DNA of 64,000 nucleotides. Origin: Perilla frutescens (taxonomy: Eukaryota > Streptophyta > Magnoliopsida > Lamiales > Lamiaceae). A program made the translations under genes and the position numbers. The stretch spans positions 71,932,317-71,996,316 of the forward strand of contig BRKX01000001.1 of assembly GCA_026008535.1 (NCBI GenBank), given 5' to 3'. The notes beneath the pieces are model-generated. The model was not told the origin of the DNA, made no database searches, and saw only the letters and a program-made list of their open reading frames with translations. Positions 11,315-22,842 of this stretch are shown one piece after another (the first letter of the stretch is position 1; each line of letters opens with the position of its first letter).

Positions 11315-14300
11315 CCAACCCGGCCCAAGATTTTTCAAGCCTTTTATTTGGGAGCCTAGTCCCGCAAGCCAATGAGCTTTTTTAGGCTACTTGGGGACTC
11401 GAGCCTTAATTTTGCTAGTTGGCTTGGCCCCGAGCCAATGCATTATTTTGAGCCAAGGTGGCCAATTGTACGTGTTGGGTTTGAGTACGTATTGTGGCAC
11501 AACTTGTCTTAAATTGGGATGGATCGGGTCACTTTTAGCACATCTAATTACGCGTCAGTGTCTAGGTGAGTTGGAGGAGTAGTGTCCGTGTCGGAGTCAC
11601 ATCGAGCTGGGATTTGATCTCTGATCACATCAACTTCAGTAGAGTTTGATTTTTGTACAGACAAAAGGTCAAAAAAACCGACGACTATGTTCGACGGTGC
11701 ATGAGAAGGTGGTGACATCAGCAAGAGGGCTAAGTCGGCGTCATCATTCAATCGCCAGATAGTGGTTGACATTACGAATAAATGCCAAAATGGTCCTACA
11801 ACTAACGTAACCCAATTGAAAAAGTTACATCTAGGACTGATTTTGGATGAAAATTAGTATAGGAAACAAAGTGTTCATCAATAAATAGTTACAAAACCAA
11901 TTTGAACTTTATTCATCTCTCGAAAATAACCTTCCAACACCGGTTTATCAAGCTCGTTTATGAGACTCGATTAAGCTCTAATAATTTTCTAGGTCTTGAA
12001 TATATTCAGTAAAGTAAATTCAAATTCGAATTGATGATAAAGACTCATATTTCAGTTTTTCAATACTCAACTAAGACCGTTTCGATTACACCCCTAGTTA
12101 GAAGGGTTGCGTTGGTAGCTTTATTATGAACATTTTGTATGATGTAGTTATCTATTAATTAGTTGGGTAGGGACATTTTCAAGAAAAAATGGGGGAAAAA
12201 GAGGCCGACATGACAAATCCAAGTAGTAGATGAAAAGTTGATGACAATATATCAAAAGTAAAGAAGAATCTAATTTGATGAGTTCGATTTCTAGTGCTAT
12301 GTCGAATCACGTGGAATAAATGGTTAGTAATGCAACAAAAAAACGTTAATTTAATGTGACGTGCTAACCTCCAATTTCAGATCTTCACCATGTGATGGAT
12401 TTTCTCCACTCGAATAAATCATTAAACGAGTTGGATTATTACAAACTACATTTGAGGTGGGAGACAAATAGATCAGATTTCTCGTACCCTCTCATGTTAC
12501 ATCTTTCGTGTTATAATTATTTTTAATTTTATTTTTATATATATCTTAATTGGAGAATGATGAACACAAAATAAATATTTTAAATTATAATAAATTAAGA
12601 TTTAAAAAATATATCTATATAGACTTGGCGCATGAGAGATGTCATGGAGAATGATGACATAGAGGATTTGAAGTGAGTGGGACAAGGCAAGATACATTAT
12701 ACTTTTTTCTCTATTTGCTAATGAGCAAAATGGTCTTTTCAGAGACATTTAAGATTTCAAGTCCTTATATGAAAGAAAGAGATCTCGAGTTCGATTATTT
12801 AAACATTATAGCAATTTATTTTGAAAATATGTCAAGCTATCCGGCAAGACTCTACGATCTGGTCTATTTATTGAAAATATCACATTAAGGATGTTTTTAA
12901 AGAAATTTATTTTTATTTTTCAGAATACAAACACACAAAAATTTATAACCATCGCGTTAAATTTAAAAGGCTAGCGACTTTATACAAGCTTGATATGAAA
13001 TGACGAATTACTTTCTTGTAGGCCCTAGTTTTATCACGGCATTTAGTATAAGTCTAGGAGTTTAATATATATAAGCTGCACCTCTAAAAATTAAAAAAAA
13101 AATTAAAAAAAAATTGAAGTTTTCAAATTAAATTTGGGCTTTCATTTTTTAACTCTCACCATCGGGCCTTTAATTAATTAAACAATGGACTGGGCTTTAA
13201 TTTAGCAATTTTTTACATAGCGGTTCTGTGCATACATTTTTTTTTCTCACAAGAGACTTATATATATTTACTACAATTATATTTCTTATTTAATTATATT
13301 TAAGTGCTAATTATTTATTTTGATTTTTATTGTTTATATTTTTATATTTTAAAGGTATTATCAGTAAATATACACTAAGATAAATAATAAAACTATAGTA
13401 AAAATAAGCACAGTGCACCTTTTACACATGAAGTACAATGCACATTATAACTCCCAACTCATAAAAAATTGTAAAATAAACAAAAAAAAGCTAGATATCC
13501 TCTTCTTTTTTTAGTTGGGGAAGAGGGAGCGCGGTGAGTCTGAGGCATCTCCTTTTTACACAAATGGCTCTATCGTTAGGATAACTCTGGGGAACAAGAT
13601 ATGTTTTTCGAACCACACCACCGGTGCTTTCTCTTGTAAAAAAATAGAGGTCTTCGGTTCAAAATTCATCGCGGCCCTCTCCAACTTTGAAAATTATATG
13701 CTATCACATGGAGTATTACTATCCACAAACATACAGATCACGACATGTGACAATTGTATTTATTATGTCAATTTTGAATTCACTTATTTAAAAATAAAAA
13801 TATTCATAATTTTCATGTATCGAGATCATATCCCAATACATGGGTAGAAACATATTCCCCGGGCCCAACTAAAAATTTAAAATAAAAGTCTATTGAGATG
13901 CAAACGTGGCCAACCACTATACATCGGGCATTAAACATAACTTTGGAAAGATGATAATCTTTTATTTTTTTTAGTGGAGCCGATTTTTTATTTTATTTTT
14001 AGGTAATGATTAGGTTGAAGCAAGCAGATGGGATGACTTGTAATAGTTATTGTGAATTCTAATCATTTATATGAATGCGTGTGTCGAAGTTGGAAAGAAT
14101 GTGGGTAATGAGTTTATTAGTTGGGCCGTTTCTTTACTTTAATTAGTTGGGTTATGTTTCAATTAAATTAAGGACTATAGTACATTTTAGCTAGGGTTCT
14201 TGTATCCTATAATGTGGTCCCATCTACTTGTACACGGGTATAAATATTATGTTGTCCTAGTTGAGAAGTAATGAAAAAGTACTCTAATTTTCTCCCTACA

Positions 14301-14399
14301 TTTCTTCTCTATATTTCCCCCATTTCTCCTTGACTTTTCCTCCATTTTTGTCACACTAAATATATCAAGATTACAACTTTGGTAAACACTTCCATGCAC
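11315..14399. other. Intergenic, no recognised gene
   Basis: Includes a stretch of more balanced composition at about 11320-11780 with short open frames but no recognisable domain or splice structure. The rest is AT-rich. A 110-codon open frame at 13515-13847 begins just after a poly-T tract and resembles nothing I know. Sequence before 11190 (about 10760-10900) resembles the ends of the inverted-repeat element at 58851-59322. Confidence 0.4.
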
Positions 14400-14727
14400 C
14401 TGTTGTAAATAGTGCTATTTAAGACGGGTCGGGTCAACCCGCGCTTTGACCTGGTCAACGCGGTCAAACCCGCCCTTTGACCAAGTTTTTTTATGGTATT
14501 TTTGGTGTTTTTTAAAGTTTTTTGGGGGGGATTTTTTAGGGGTTTATTTTGTGTTTTTTAGGATTTTTTGGGAGGTATTTTTAGGGGTTTATTTTGTGTT
14601 TTTTAGAGTTATTTTGGGGTGAAATCGGATAAGAAAACGAAAAAAAAGTAAAAAAAACTGCCAAAAAAAGAAAGAAAGACGGGCACGTGGCCCCACGCAC
14701 CGTCTGAAATAACACTATTTGCGACAG
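14400..14727. mobile_element. Small TIR element with GTCAA-rich ends
   Basis: 328 bp. The left end CTGTTGTAAATAGTG and right end CACTATTTGCGACAG are near-perfect inverted repeats, extending through GCTATTTaAGACGG against CCGTCTgAAATAac. Just inside the left end GGGTCAACC, GGTCAACGCGG and TTTGACC recur, as in the elements at 19450-19765 and 29543-29940. I could not find a convincing target-site duplication. Confidence 0.65.
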
Positions 14728-16151
14728 TGCCGCATGGAATACCAACTCTACAACTTTAATACAAATCTCTCAAGAATTTCTTGAGTCCAACAAAGATCGA
14801 CACAATAGGGAGAAGAAAAACTAAAACTTCAAGAGAAGCAGCTGAGATCATCACAATGTGTAATTAAAAACACAAGAAATTATTAATAATCTTTGAACTG
14901 TACTATTTTTTTTCTCAAGGAGAGTAATTGAACTAACTTAGAAGTACAAAAAAAAGAGAGGAGGAAAAATAAACACGTAGAAGGTTTGGAAATGGAGAAA
15001 GATTTTTAATTGTTGGGAGCTTAGGGATACAAAATCTTATCATAATAATTATATTTAATAAAATAGGAGATCGAGACCATATATAAATAATAAAATAGGA
15101 GAGACCATATTTAATAAAAGGTTTCATGAATGTGTGTGTGTGTGTGTGTATTAATTCGAAGTCCAATTATCTTATCATATGACATTTTCTTAAAATATGC
15201 AAAACAAATGATTAATGTTTAATAGGCACAAAATCTATGTGACTCAATGTTTCACCTTAGCACTCTAGATCGGTATGGAAAATTATTTCCTACCATCTTG
15301 CATATATATGTTTTGATTATTAATTAAAAATATAAACTCCATTTTTTATAATCCTAATCTTTTTTCGGCAATTAGTTGTGGGATGTGCTTGCACATCAAT
15401 GAAATGAGATACATGTTACAATTCCTGTTGTATTTCATACCCTGACTCTTTAATTTTTAATTTATTATGATTTATTTTTATTTTAATTTTCTATTTAGAG
15501 TTTATCCTTCCCCAATTATGGCATATTAAAAAAAATTAATACTTAATTAATTTATTTACAGTTTCTTAGTCATAATTTAGTTACATACTTAATTAACTAA
15601 AGGGATAGCAGTATTAGAAACCCTAATTTCAATTTTTTTTTTAGTTGGGGGATGGAGGATCGAAATTCATACTCGGATCTCTCATCCTTACACAAATGAA
15701 TAATTTTAACTAAGCTACATACTAGTGATAATTTCACATATTTAATTAGTCCTAAAACTTTAAAAACCATGTTATGTCAGTCTTTTTTCATAACCCTAAT
15801 TTCACATTTCTTAAACCAGAAACCCCAGGATTATTGGCCCCTTTAATTTAGCGGTGGCGATTTTCATGAATAGAAAAAACGTATATTTTCCATAAAAATT
15901 TACAAAAAAAAAAAATTGTTTGAATTGGAAACACAAGAATATGTTGCCGCAAATTCACAAATTTTTAGATGGAAGTTGAAATTCTTAAAATCAGATCTTT
16001 AGATGGGCGGGCTGCATGAAAAAGAAAATACGGCCGAGAATGTATCACTAATTGTACTAACATTAAAAAGTGTCACCCGTAACACTAAAAATATTATCCA
16101 TGCTACTTTGATACACGAGTTTATTTCGTTTCAATTATGGGTCAAAAAAAA
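14728..16151. other. Intergenic, downstream of the BAHD gene
   Basis: AT-rich with a short (GT)n tract at about 15132-15150. The stretch at about 15430-15540 is weakly similar in reverse to the interior of the Mutator-like MITE family. The last 100-200 bases before 16152 should hold the 3' UTR of the minus-strand acyltransferase. No gene seen. Confidence 0.4.
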
Positions 16152-17547
16152 TCACAAGCCGCTTCTAACATGCAAGTTTTCTACTTCTCTAAGGCCCTGG
16201 TTGAAGTTAACTGCAAAAACTTCCATTTTAACCTTAGGCATCGACATCCCAATCTCAACTCCTCCATCTCTCGATTTACTAATGAAAACTGATTGCGTGG
16301 CAATAAATTTAAACATTTTTGGCTTTCCCCATCCAAAATCCACACCATAAATATCAAATTTTGGTGATCCACCAACTACAGTTGTTCGTTCTCCACCCAT
16401 ATTATGTATTTTGTTTAAGACGTTTTCCGAACCTTCTAAATTTCCCCAGTCACCGTCGACAACTTTGCCGACGGCCTCCTTGATGGTCTTTGCAGCCGCG
16501 ACGAAACCCCCGTTCCCTTTCAGTGTTCCATGAGTCGACTGTGTGAGGACGAGTGTCAAGCAGTTGCCAAAATAGGTGTCGGGCAAGGGCGGACTCAGCT
16601 TTGCCCGACAATCAGCAGAGAAAGCGAAGTACTCCGGCTCATCATCAGCCACCGTCTCCCCCGCACCAGCCGCGGACATGGCTACGCTACTCCACACATA
16701 CGCAGAGACCGCCACAAATGAGGAGATTTCGGTAGCGACCGCAGATTTTTCTCTCAGAGCAAAGCTCTTCAGTTTCCTGAGGACTGCCTCAGTCAGCACA
16801 AACTTGGCTTGAACGGTTGTCGGAATCGGAGAAGTGGGCGGAGGAGATGCTGGCCAACCCCCCATCTTCATTTGTTTCCAACATTTCGCGGCGAGCCTGT
16901 CGCTATCTTGAACAAGGCTTCTATCGTAGAAAGGCAAGAATTTATCGCCTAATGCCACCAGATGCCCGTCGCCGCCGTGGAATTTGTTGATCGAAGCCCA
17001 CGCGTGGTGAAAACGGAAGCGCATAGTGCCGTCGCAGATGGCGTGGTGGATGTTGAAGCCGACGCTGATTCCCTTGTCGGGAAACAGCGTTATTTGAATA
17101 GTAGTTACGGGTATCTGGATGAGGCGGGGCGAATAAGCGGGCGGGGGCATCTGAGGGACCAAGTCATGGATGTCGTTGACATCCACGAAATGGTCATCGC
17201 CTGTCAGGCGCGAGAAATCAGCACCTGACAAGGCGATAGTTAGGGCAACACTATCGCCCGCTATATAACGAGAAACGGGTGTACCGGAGTTGAGAGGGAC
17301 GGCGATCTTCCCCGCCAGCGGGGGAAAATACTTGAGAGTGAGGGTGAGGGAATGTTTGAGATTGGGAACAATGTCGTTGGAAAAACGATTTCGAACACGA
17401 GTGTTCGAAATCGTAGAAAAATAGGGTTTTTGTGAGATGTGAGGGAAGCCATATCATGTCGGAATGCAAAAGTGGGAGAAGTAGTTGGGAAGGGGCACCT
17501 TGTGAGGGTGAGACATGGGAGATATCAAGAATGTTATTGATCGCCAT
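16152..17547 (-). pseudogene. BAHD acyltransferase, flavonoid-glycoside malonyltransferase-like, one frameshift
   Basis: BAHD enzymes transfer acyl groups from CoA thioesters to alcohols or amines in the cytosol. The intronless frame runs from ATG at 17547 (MAINNILDISHVSP) to the stop at 16152, about 464 residues, the usual family length. The catalytic motif HAICD (about residues 168-172, 17031-17045) and the structural motif DFGWG (about 403-407, 16326-16340) are both present. YFGNC and the N-terminal YDFEHS...NLKHSL pattern place it with flavonoid or phenolic glucoside malonyltransferases (5MaT group); the true acyl donor and acceptor cannot be read from sequence. The frame breaks once, after codon 56 at about 17379. 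Family members have one more residue between SKSFF and NDIVP, so a 2-nt deletion is likelier than a 1-nt insertion. No other lesion is seen, so this is either a young pseudogene or an assembly error. TTG at 17231 is not a real start. Confidence 0.88.
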
Positions 17548-17662
17548 TGGAACTACTCAATCATTTGTTTCATATATAATATAGATAATCATTTGATTAT
17601 ATATATATATATATATATATTTGTTATCTATCTATCTATCTATTTTATTTTCAGAAGGACAC

Positions 17663-17760
17663 ACAAGTGGCATTATTTAAAATTTTCATACATGTGCAGA
17701 CACAGACTTTGACAACCATTTTAGTTTAAACTATAAATTAAATACACACACAAATTTGCA
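17663..17760. repeat. Repeat shared with the 3' flank of the P450, copy A
   Basis: About 98 bp starting ACAAGTGGCATTATTTAAAA and containing GTGCAGACACAGACTTTGA and ending ACACAAATTTGC. Diverged copies lie at 22343-22440 and 22511-22582, downstream of the P450. This copy sits about 115 bp upstream of the BAHD start codon, in its presumed promoter. Confidence 0.7.
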
Positions 17761-18446
17761 TGTGTTATTCCTTATGTTTTGACCGTGTCGTTTTTTCCTA
17801 TTGCATTTCTTTTAATTTTTATACGGTTGTTACATGTGAACGTATACGGTATCCATTGTAATTGGGTTATATGCTATGAAAATCATAAATTTTAAATGTT
17901 ATTTGATTTTACGTGAGCTTAAAATTGTGCTACAAAAAATATTAACCTAGCAAGATTTTGCTGAAATGCTTGTGGATCGATCGGTTGTCGAACAATTAAA
18001 AATCAAATTGTTTTAGCTTAAATGCTTTAAAATTTGTCCGTGTGTTTCTTTTACATCCACGCCAGTTTCAGTTTCGTAGAATATATAGAATTGATGACAA
18101 ATTTCCAAAAATTATTAAACTAGTGTTTTGTGGCACAATTATAAGTTCAAGTTAAAAACCCATAAAGTGTAAATTTCTTTATTTTAAAAGCATTTAATTA
18201 ACCCTACATTTATTTAAAAATCCAAATAGTCCATTCACATAGCAGAGGCAGGCGAAATCCTCTTTTACAATTTGGTGTTGATAATTGCCCAATTTTTTAA
18301 TAATGGCCGTCACATGACTAGTTAAACTTGAGTTTACTAAAATATACAATTTAAAATATATCCCTAAAAAATAAAAACATTACAGGAAAGCCATGTCCAA
18401 ACAAATAGTGATCATAACCTAGCTTCTCCTACATACAACTGCAAAA
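17761..18446. other. Intergenic between the divergent BAHD and P450 genes
   Basis: Together with 17548-17760 this forms a 0.9-kb region between two head-to-head genes, so both promoters must lie here. A (TA)n tract is at about 17599-17620, nearest the BAHD gene. I could not assign specific regulatory sites. Confidence 0.5.
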
Positions 18447-21400
18447 ATGGAGGAAATTCAAATAAATTATTTGATATTTCCATCTCTCATAATTTTCTTT
18501 CTATGGTCCATCACAAAATACTTGTGCAAACTATCTGCAAACAAGAATCTACCACCATCACCACCAAAATTGCCAATACTCGGAAATCTCCATCAACTCG
18601 GCGCTTTCCCCCGCCACAATCTCCAGCGGCTGGCCGGAAAATACGGGCCGGTGACGCTCCTCCACCTCGGCCGCGTCCCGGTCTTGATCGTCTCCTCCGC
18701 GGGCGCAGCCCGAGAGGTCATGAAGACTCACGATCTCAACTTCGCAAGCAGGCCTCAATACCGGAAAATCAACTTCGAAAACACGGGCGTCGCGTTCGCC
18801 CCCTACGGCGAGTACTGGCGGCGGGCGAAGCGGATTTTCGTGCTCCGGCTGCTGAACAACAAACGGGTTCAGTCATTCCGCTCCATCAGAGAAGAAGGGA
18901 CTGCATTTTTCGTGAGAAAGATCGCAGATTTCCAAGGGGCTGTAAATTTGAGCCAGATGTTTTCGGAGTTCACTAATGATGGGATTTGTAGAGCAGCTTT
19001 CGGCACCACGTACAGCCGGTCGGAAAACGGGAAGAAATTCCTGCTTCTGGTGCACCAACTGTCGGAGCTGTTGGGGTCTGTTCGTGTCGGAGAGTTCATA
19101 CCGTGGCTCGGTTGGGTCGATCGTGTCATTGGTTATGATGAGAAAGCTAACACGATCGCAAAAGGGCTCGACGATTTTCTGGAGAGTGTGATTCAAGAGC
19201 GCCTCAAAGCTCAGAAGATTAATAATGCAGGTCTCGTGGGGGAAAATGGAGAGAATTTTCTTGACATAATGCTTGAAATCTACAGTAATGGTGGTAGTAA
19301 TGCAGAGTACTCCATTGATAGAAGTAGCATCAAAGCAATATTATTGGTAAGTTAATTCACATGCTCTTTATTGAGGTTTTTTTTTTAATTCGATTTTTTT
19401 TAGCCCCTAACATGTGGAGAAGCGAAACCTTCCTTGCACTAGTTGTATATAGTTTTGTATTAGATGGTCAATGCGCGTTGACCCGATCAATCGGCCGTAA
19501 AAAAAATGGTGACAGAGGTGATATTTTTTAAAGTTATATATGACATTTTTTAATTAATTTGAATTATATTTTTTAGTGTTACGGTTAGTATTGATTTTGA
19601 TCAGGAGTTCTGTCGGATACTTTTTAACAATACGTGTGATACTTTTGGACTTTTAAGTGATAGTTTTTAATACTACGTACGGTTGATACTGATTTTAAAC
19701 GTTGACTGATTAGCGTGCGCTTTTAGCATTGACCCATCAACGCATCTAAATGGTACATGATCTAGTACAAATAAGTTGAGCTCTTTGGAGAAAATTGACG
19801 AGATTTTAGAATTTTATTGTCTTTCGTAATTTAAATGAAAATTGTTTTTTTTTTTCTATTGTATGGGAATATGGCATGGGATGCTTATTCAATTCGAATT
19901 TATTATCCATATATGTATAACCCAGCAAATGAAGTCCTCTATCCCACTTTTCTCTATCCCATTCGGTGTCTCATTTTGATTTTTATTCAATTTTCATCAA
20001 TTTTTTCTTCAATTTCAATTTGTTTATGGTTTAGTTTAATTTTATAATTATTATTTAGAGTTTATTCCACCCAATTAGGGTTTTTATTTATTTATTAATG
20101 TTTATTTCTTATTTTTTAGTTAATATAATTGATTAATATGGTTGATTATTCCAAAAATAGGGTATATAATTTTTTAAATTTTTTATTTTTAGCAATAAAT
20201 GTTGATTACGATTTGTAATACTGTAATAAAATTTATTTTTGTAATAAATATTTTTAAAATATTAAATTTCATAGTGGTACACAATAGTAGGACATGAAAA
20301 GTGGACTAGAAGATTTTATCCCATAACCCAGTGACGGAGATGCCCCTGAAATTTTGGGAAAATGTAAGGGTATTATGTATTTTAATTTCCTAGAATTTCT
20401 TAAAAACTTGGAAGAAACATATTCATTTTATACATTGGTCTTGGTCATTTTATTTAGTTATCTTGATTACATTTTACGGCTATCACTTTGTTTTTAGAGA
20501 ATTGAATTAAGTTATATATGATTATTCATATTATTTTTTCATTATTACATTAATTATTAAGACATATTGATGATTGATTGCAAAATATTTATATATAGCT
20601 CTTTCACAATTACAGCTAAAGTTTATTCATTATTTAATTTTTTCATAATTTATCTTAGTTTAACGGAACACGTGACATATCAAAAATTTAATCGCTCTAT
20701 TTTTTTCCAAGCTTAAATTTATAATAAACTCACGTTAAATTAACTTCGATGTTAATTTTTTCGGGTAATGATTTCAAAGTATAAAGAATATAAGTGAAAT
20801 GTAACAGGCAGATTATTTTAGGATTGATATTTGAATGCTAAAATATAACATAAAACGACTTTAAACTTTAAAGTCTTTAACAAAGTTGGAATTTATAACA
20901 TATAATTTTATTTTTAAAATAATATACAATATTTTCAAGTTGCCCATGAATTAAAAGACGGCCTCCGTCAGTCGAGTAGAGATCCTCTAGTCTCAAGTTT
21001 GTATGTCAATCATGTGCCAACATTAAGATTATATATTATTAATAATATTTTTTATAAAAATAAAATTTATTATATAATAACTAATAATAATTAATATTTA
21101 TTGCTAAAAAATGAAATTTTAAAAAATTATATACTCTAAGTTTGGAATCATTAACCCCAAAAATCAATTATATTAACCAAAAAGTGAAAATTAAATATTA
21201 AAAAATAATTATAAACCCTAATTGGGTGGGATAAACCCTAAATAATAATGTAAAATTATAATAAATCAAAAGAAATAAAATAAAAGAAAAGGTAATATTT
21301 TTTAGGCTTGGTACACGATTGGCACACACAAGTTGAGATTAGATGATCTCAAGTGCCGTCACTGCGTATATCAATAGAATTTGCGTAAGTAAAGAATGGT

Positions 21401-22134
21401 TAACTATCGCAAGCAACACAACATCTACCATAATTTCCGGTATCAACGCGACTTTTAAAACGTTGCAACGAAAGCAACATTTTACGTTTTTGGAAGTTCA
21501 ATAACTGTATTTTTCTGTTCAACAGGATACATTCGCTGCTGGAACAGATACCACGGCCATAGTGCTGGAGTGGGCGATGACACAACTGCTACGACATCCT
21601 ACAGTGATGAGAAAATTGCAAAGGGAAGTGAGAGAAATCGTTATGGACAAACATTTGATATCAGATGGTGACATAGAAAAAATGCATTATCTGAAAGCCG
21701 TGATTAAGGAGACATTTCGTTATCACCCTCCAATTCCCTTACTTCTACCACGAATAGCAAAAAGAGATGTGAAAATAAATGGCTACGACGTTCCGGCTGG
21801 AACAGTTGCAATAGCTAATGTGTGGGCGATTGGCAGAGATCCCGCGAGTTGGGACGAACCAGAAAAGTTTAAACCGGAGAGATTCTTCAGGTCTTCGATA
21901 GACTTTAAGGGTGTCGATTTTGAGTTAATCCCGTTCGGGGCCGGGAGAAGAGGGTGTCCAGGGGTTGCATTTGCCATTGCTAGCATTGAGCTTGTGTTAG
22001 CAAATCTCATGCAGAAATTTGACTGGAAATTGCCTGATGGAGTTGAAGCAAAAGATTTAGACATGAGTGAAAGCTTTGGGGTTACAGCTCATAGAGTTGT
22101 TCCTCTTCTTGCAGTTGCCACTCTTGTTAAATAA
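18447..22134 (+). CDS. Cytochrome P450, CYP71 clan (CYP71A-like)
   Basis: A haem monooxygenase anchored in the ER membrane. Two exons, 18447-19346 (300 codons) and 21526-22134 (202 codons plus stop), give 502 residues, the normal length. The single phase-0 intron sits just before the I-helix motif, where CYP71 genes have it. In order: N-terminal membrane anchor (about 7-24), proline hinge PPSPPKLPILGN (36-47), C-helix WRRAKR (124-129), oxygen-binding AGTDTT (305-310), K-helix ETFR (362-365), PERF (417-420), and haem loop FGAGRRGCPG (437-446) with ligand Cys444. No lesion seen. The overall pattern resembles the CYP71A subfamily, which includes mint menthofuran synthase, but the substrate cannot be inferred. 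The C-helix has Lys at the usual second Arg of WxxxR. Exon 1 is much more GC-rich than its surroundings. The 2179-bp intron is filled with transposons. It lies head-to-head with the BAHD gene, 0.9 kb away. Confidence 0.95.
19450..19765. mobile_element. Diverged GTCAAC/TGATACTTT element in the P450 intron
   Basis: The left part (TTTTGTATTAGATGG, GCGCGTTGACCCGATCAA) and right part (TTGACCCATCAACGCATC, AGTACAAA) are degenerate inverted repeats. The interior has several GATACTTTT motifs. The layout matches the better-preserved element at 29543-29940. Confidence 0.55.
19931..20318. mobile_element. Mutator-like MITE, copy 3, reverse orientation, in the P450 intron
   Basis: Reverse-complement relative of the elements at 141-537 and 20974-21355. 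It shares GAAGTCCTCTATCCCAC at its left, the interior GTTTATTCCACCCAATTAGG and GTTGATTATTCCAAAAATAG, and GTGGACTAGAAGATTTTAT at its right. It is more diverged than the other two copies, hence probably the oldest. Confidence 0.65.
20974..21355. mobile_element. Mutator-like MITE, copy 2, in the P450 intron
   Basis: 382 bp, clearly homologous along its whole length to the element at 141-537, in the same orientation. The ends are GAGTAGAGATCCTCTAGTCT and AGATGATCTCAAGTG. Flanking 9-mers CCGTCAGTC (20965-20973) and CCGTCACTG (21356-21364) match at 7 of 9. It ends 170 bp before exon 2 of the P450. Confidence 0.8.
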
Positions 22135-22342
22135 TTTGACATATCTTGTAGAAATTCTACAACGCATTTAGGGGTACTGTCACGACACATCAACAGATTG
22201 TTCGTTTTTATTTAAAAATAATTGATGATTTGTCGATCTCTGCGGGGGAAGATAGTACACCTACATGCGTTATAGATTTTATCATGTTTTGGGGAAAAGT
22301 CAAAGAAGCCTCGATCTTTTATTTACTTCTTTTAGAGGGTAA

Positions 22343-22440
22343 TACAAGTGGAATTATTAAAAATTGTCTTATAAGTGTAGACACAACACTTTGAATAACC
22401 AATTTAATTTAAAGAGTAAGTAACCAACACAAATGTGTGA
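22343..22440. repeat. Repeat shared with the BAHD 5' flank, copy B
   Basis: Matches 17663-17760: ACAAGTGGAATTATTAAAAA, GTGTAGACACAACACTTTGA, AACCAATTTAATTTAAA and ACACAAATGTG. It lies about 210 bp after the P450 stop codon. Confidence 0.7.
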
Positions 22441-22510
22441 CGTTTTGTACATGAGAAATGAGAATATATTATACATAATTTGTGATTAATCTAAAGGGTG
22501 ACACGATTGC

Positions 22511-22582
22511 CGGCATTATTTAAAATTGAATTACATGTGTAGACACAACACTTTGAATTAGAATAACCAACGCAAATTTGTT
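22511..22582. repeat. Repeat shared with the BAHD 5' flank, copy C
   Basis: A shorter copy with CGGCATTATTTAAAATTGAA, GTGTAGACACAACACTTTGA and ACGCAAATTTG, 70 bp downstream of copy B. Confidence 0.7.
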
Positions 22583-22631
22583 AATTTGGGTGGGTGGGTG
22601 TGTTTTTCGTGATTATAGTTTTTATATATTA

Positions 22632-22840
22632 CGCATTCGTTTCTTAAAAAGTGTCATTTTAAATATATACACACATATTATTAAAGAAATTAAATTACCT
22701 TATGCATCATTTTTTGAATACATTAAATGAGGGAAAATGTGAAAAAAAATATAAATTTGCTATCTCAATCGTATAGAGTGACATTCTTTATAAAATGAAA
22801 TTAAAATATTAAAATAACACTTCTTCATAATCGGAGCGAA
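22632..22840. mobile_element. Diverged Stowaway-type MITE
   Basis: The ends CGCATTCGTTTCTTAA and TAATCGGAGCGAA are inverted, with AAAAAGTGTCATT near the left and ATAACACTTCTTC near the right. TA flanks both sides. The interior resembles the element at 27247-27488 (TACATTAAATGA, GTAGAATGACA-type motifs). Confidence 0.65.
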
Positions 22841-22842
22841 TA

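Noticed and set aside
13515..13847. 110-codon open frame
   Set aside because: No recognisable domain, no usual start context, and AT-rich codon content like the surrounding DNA; kept only as a remark.
16530..17228. Plus-strand open frames across the BAHD gene
   Set aside because: They are antisense shadows in a GC-richer coding region and show no domain.
17229..17231. Start of the acyltransferase at 17231
   Set aside because: The codon there is TTG, and the homologous N-terminus continues upstream in two frames to ATG at 17547.
18503..18976. 157-codon frame overlapping P450 exon 1
   Set aside because: It is a shifted frame of the P450 exon; the P450 frame carries all family motifs.
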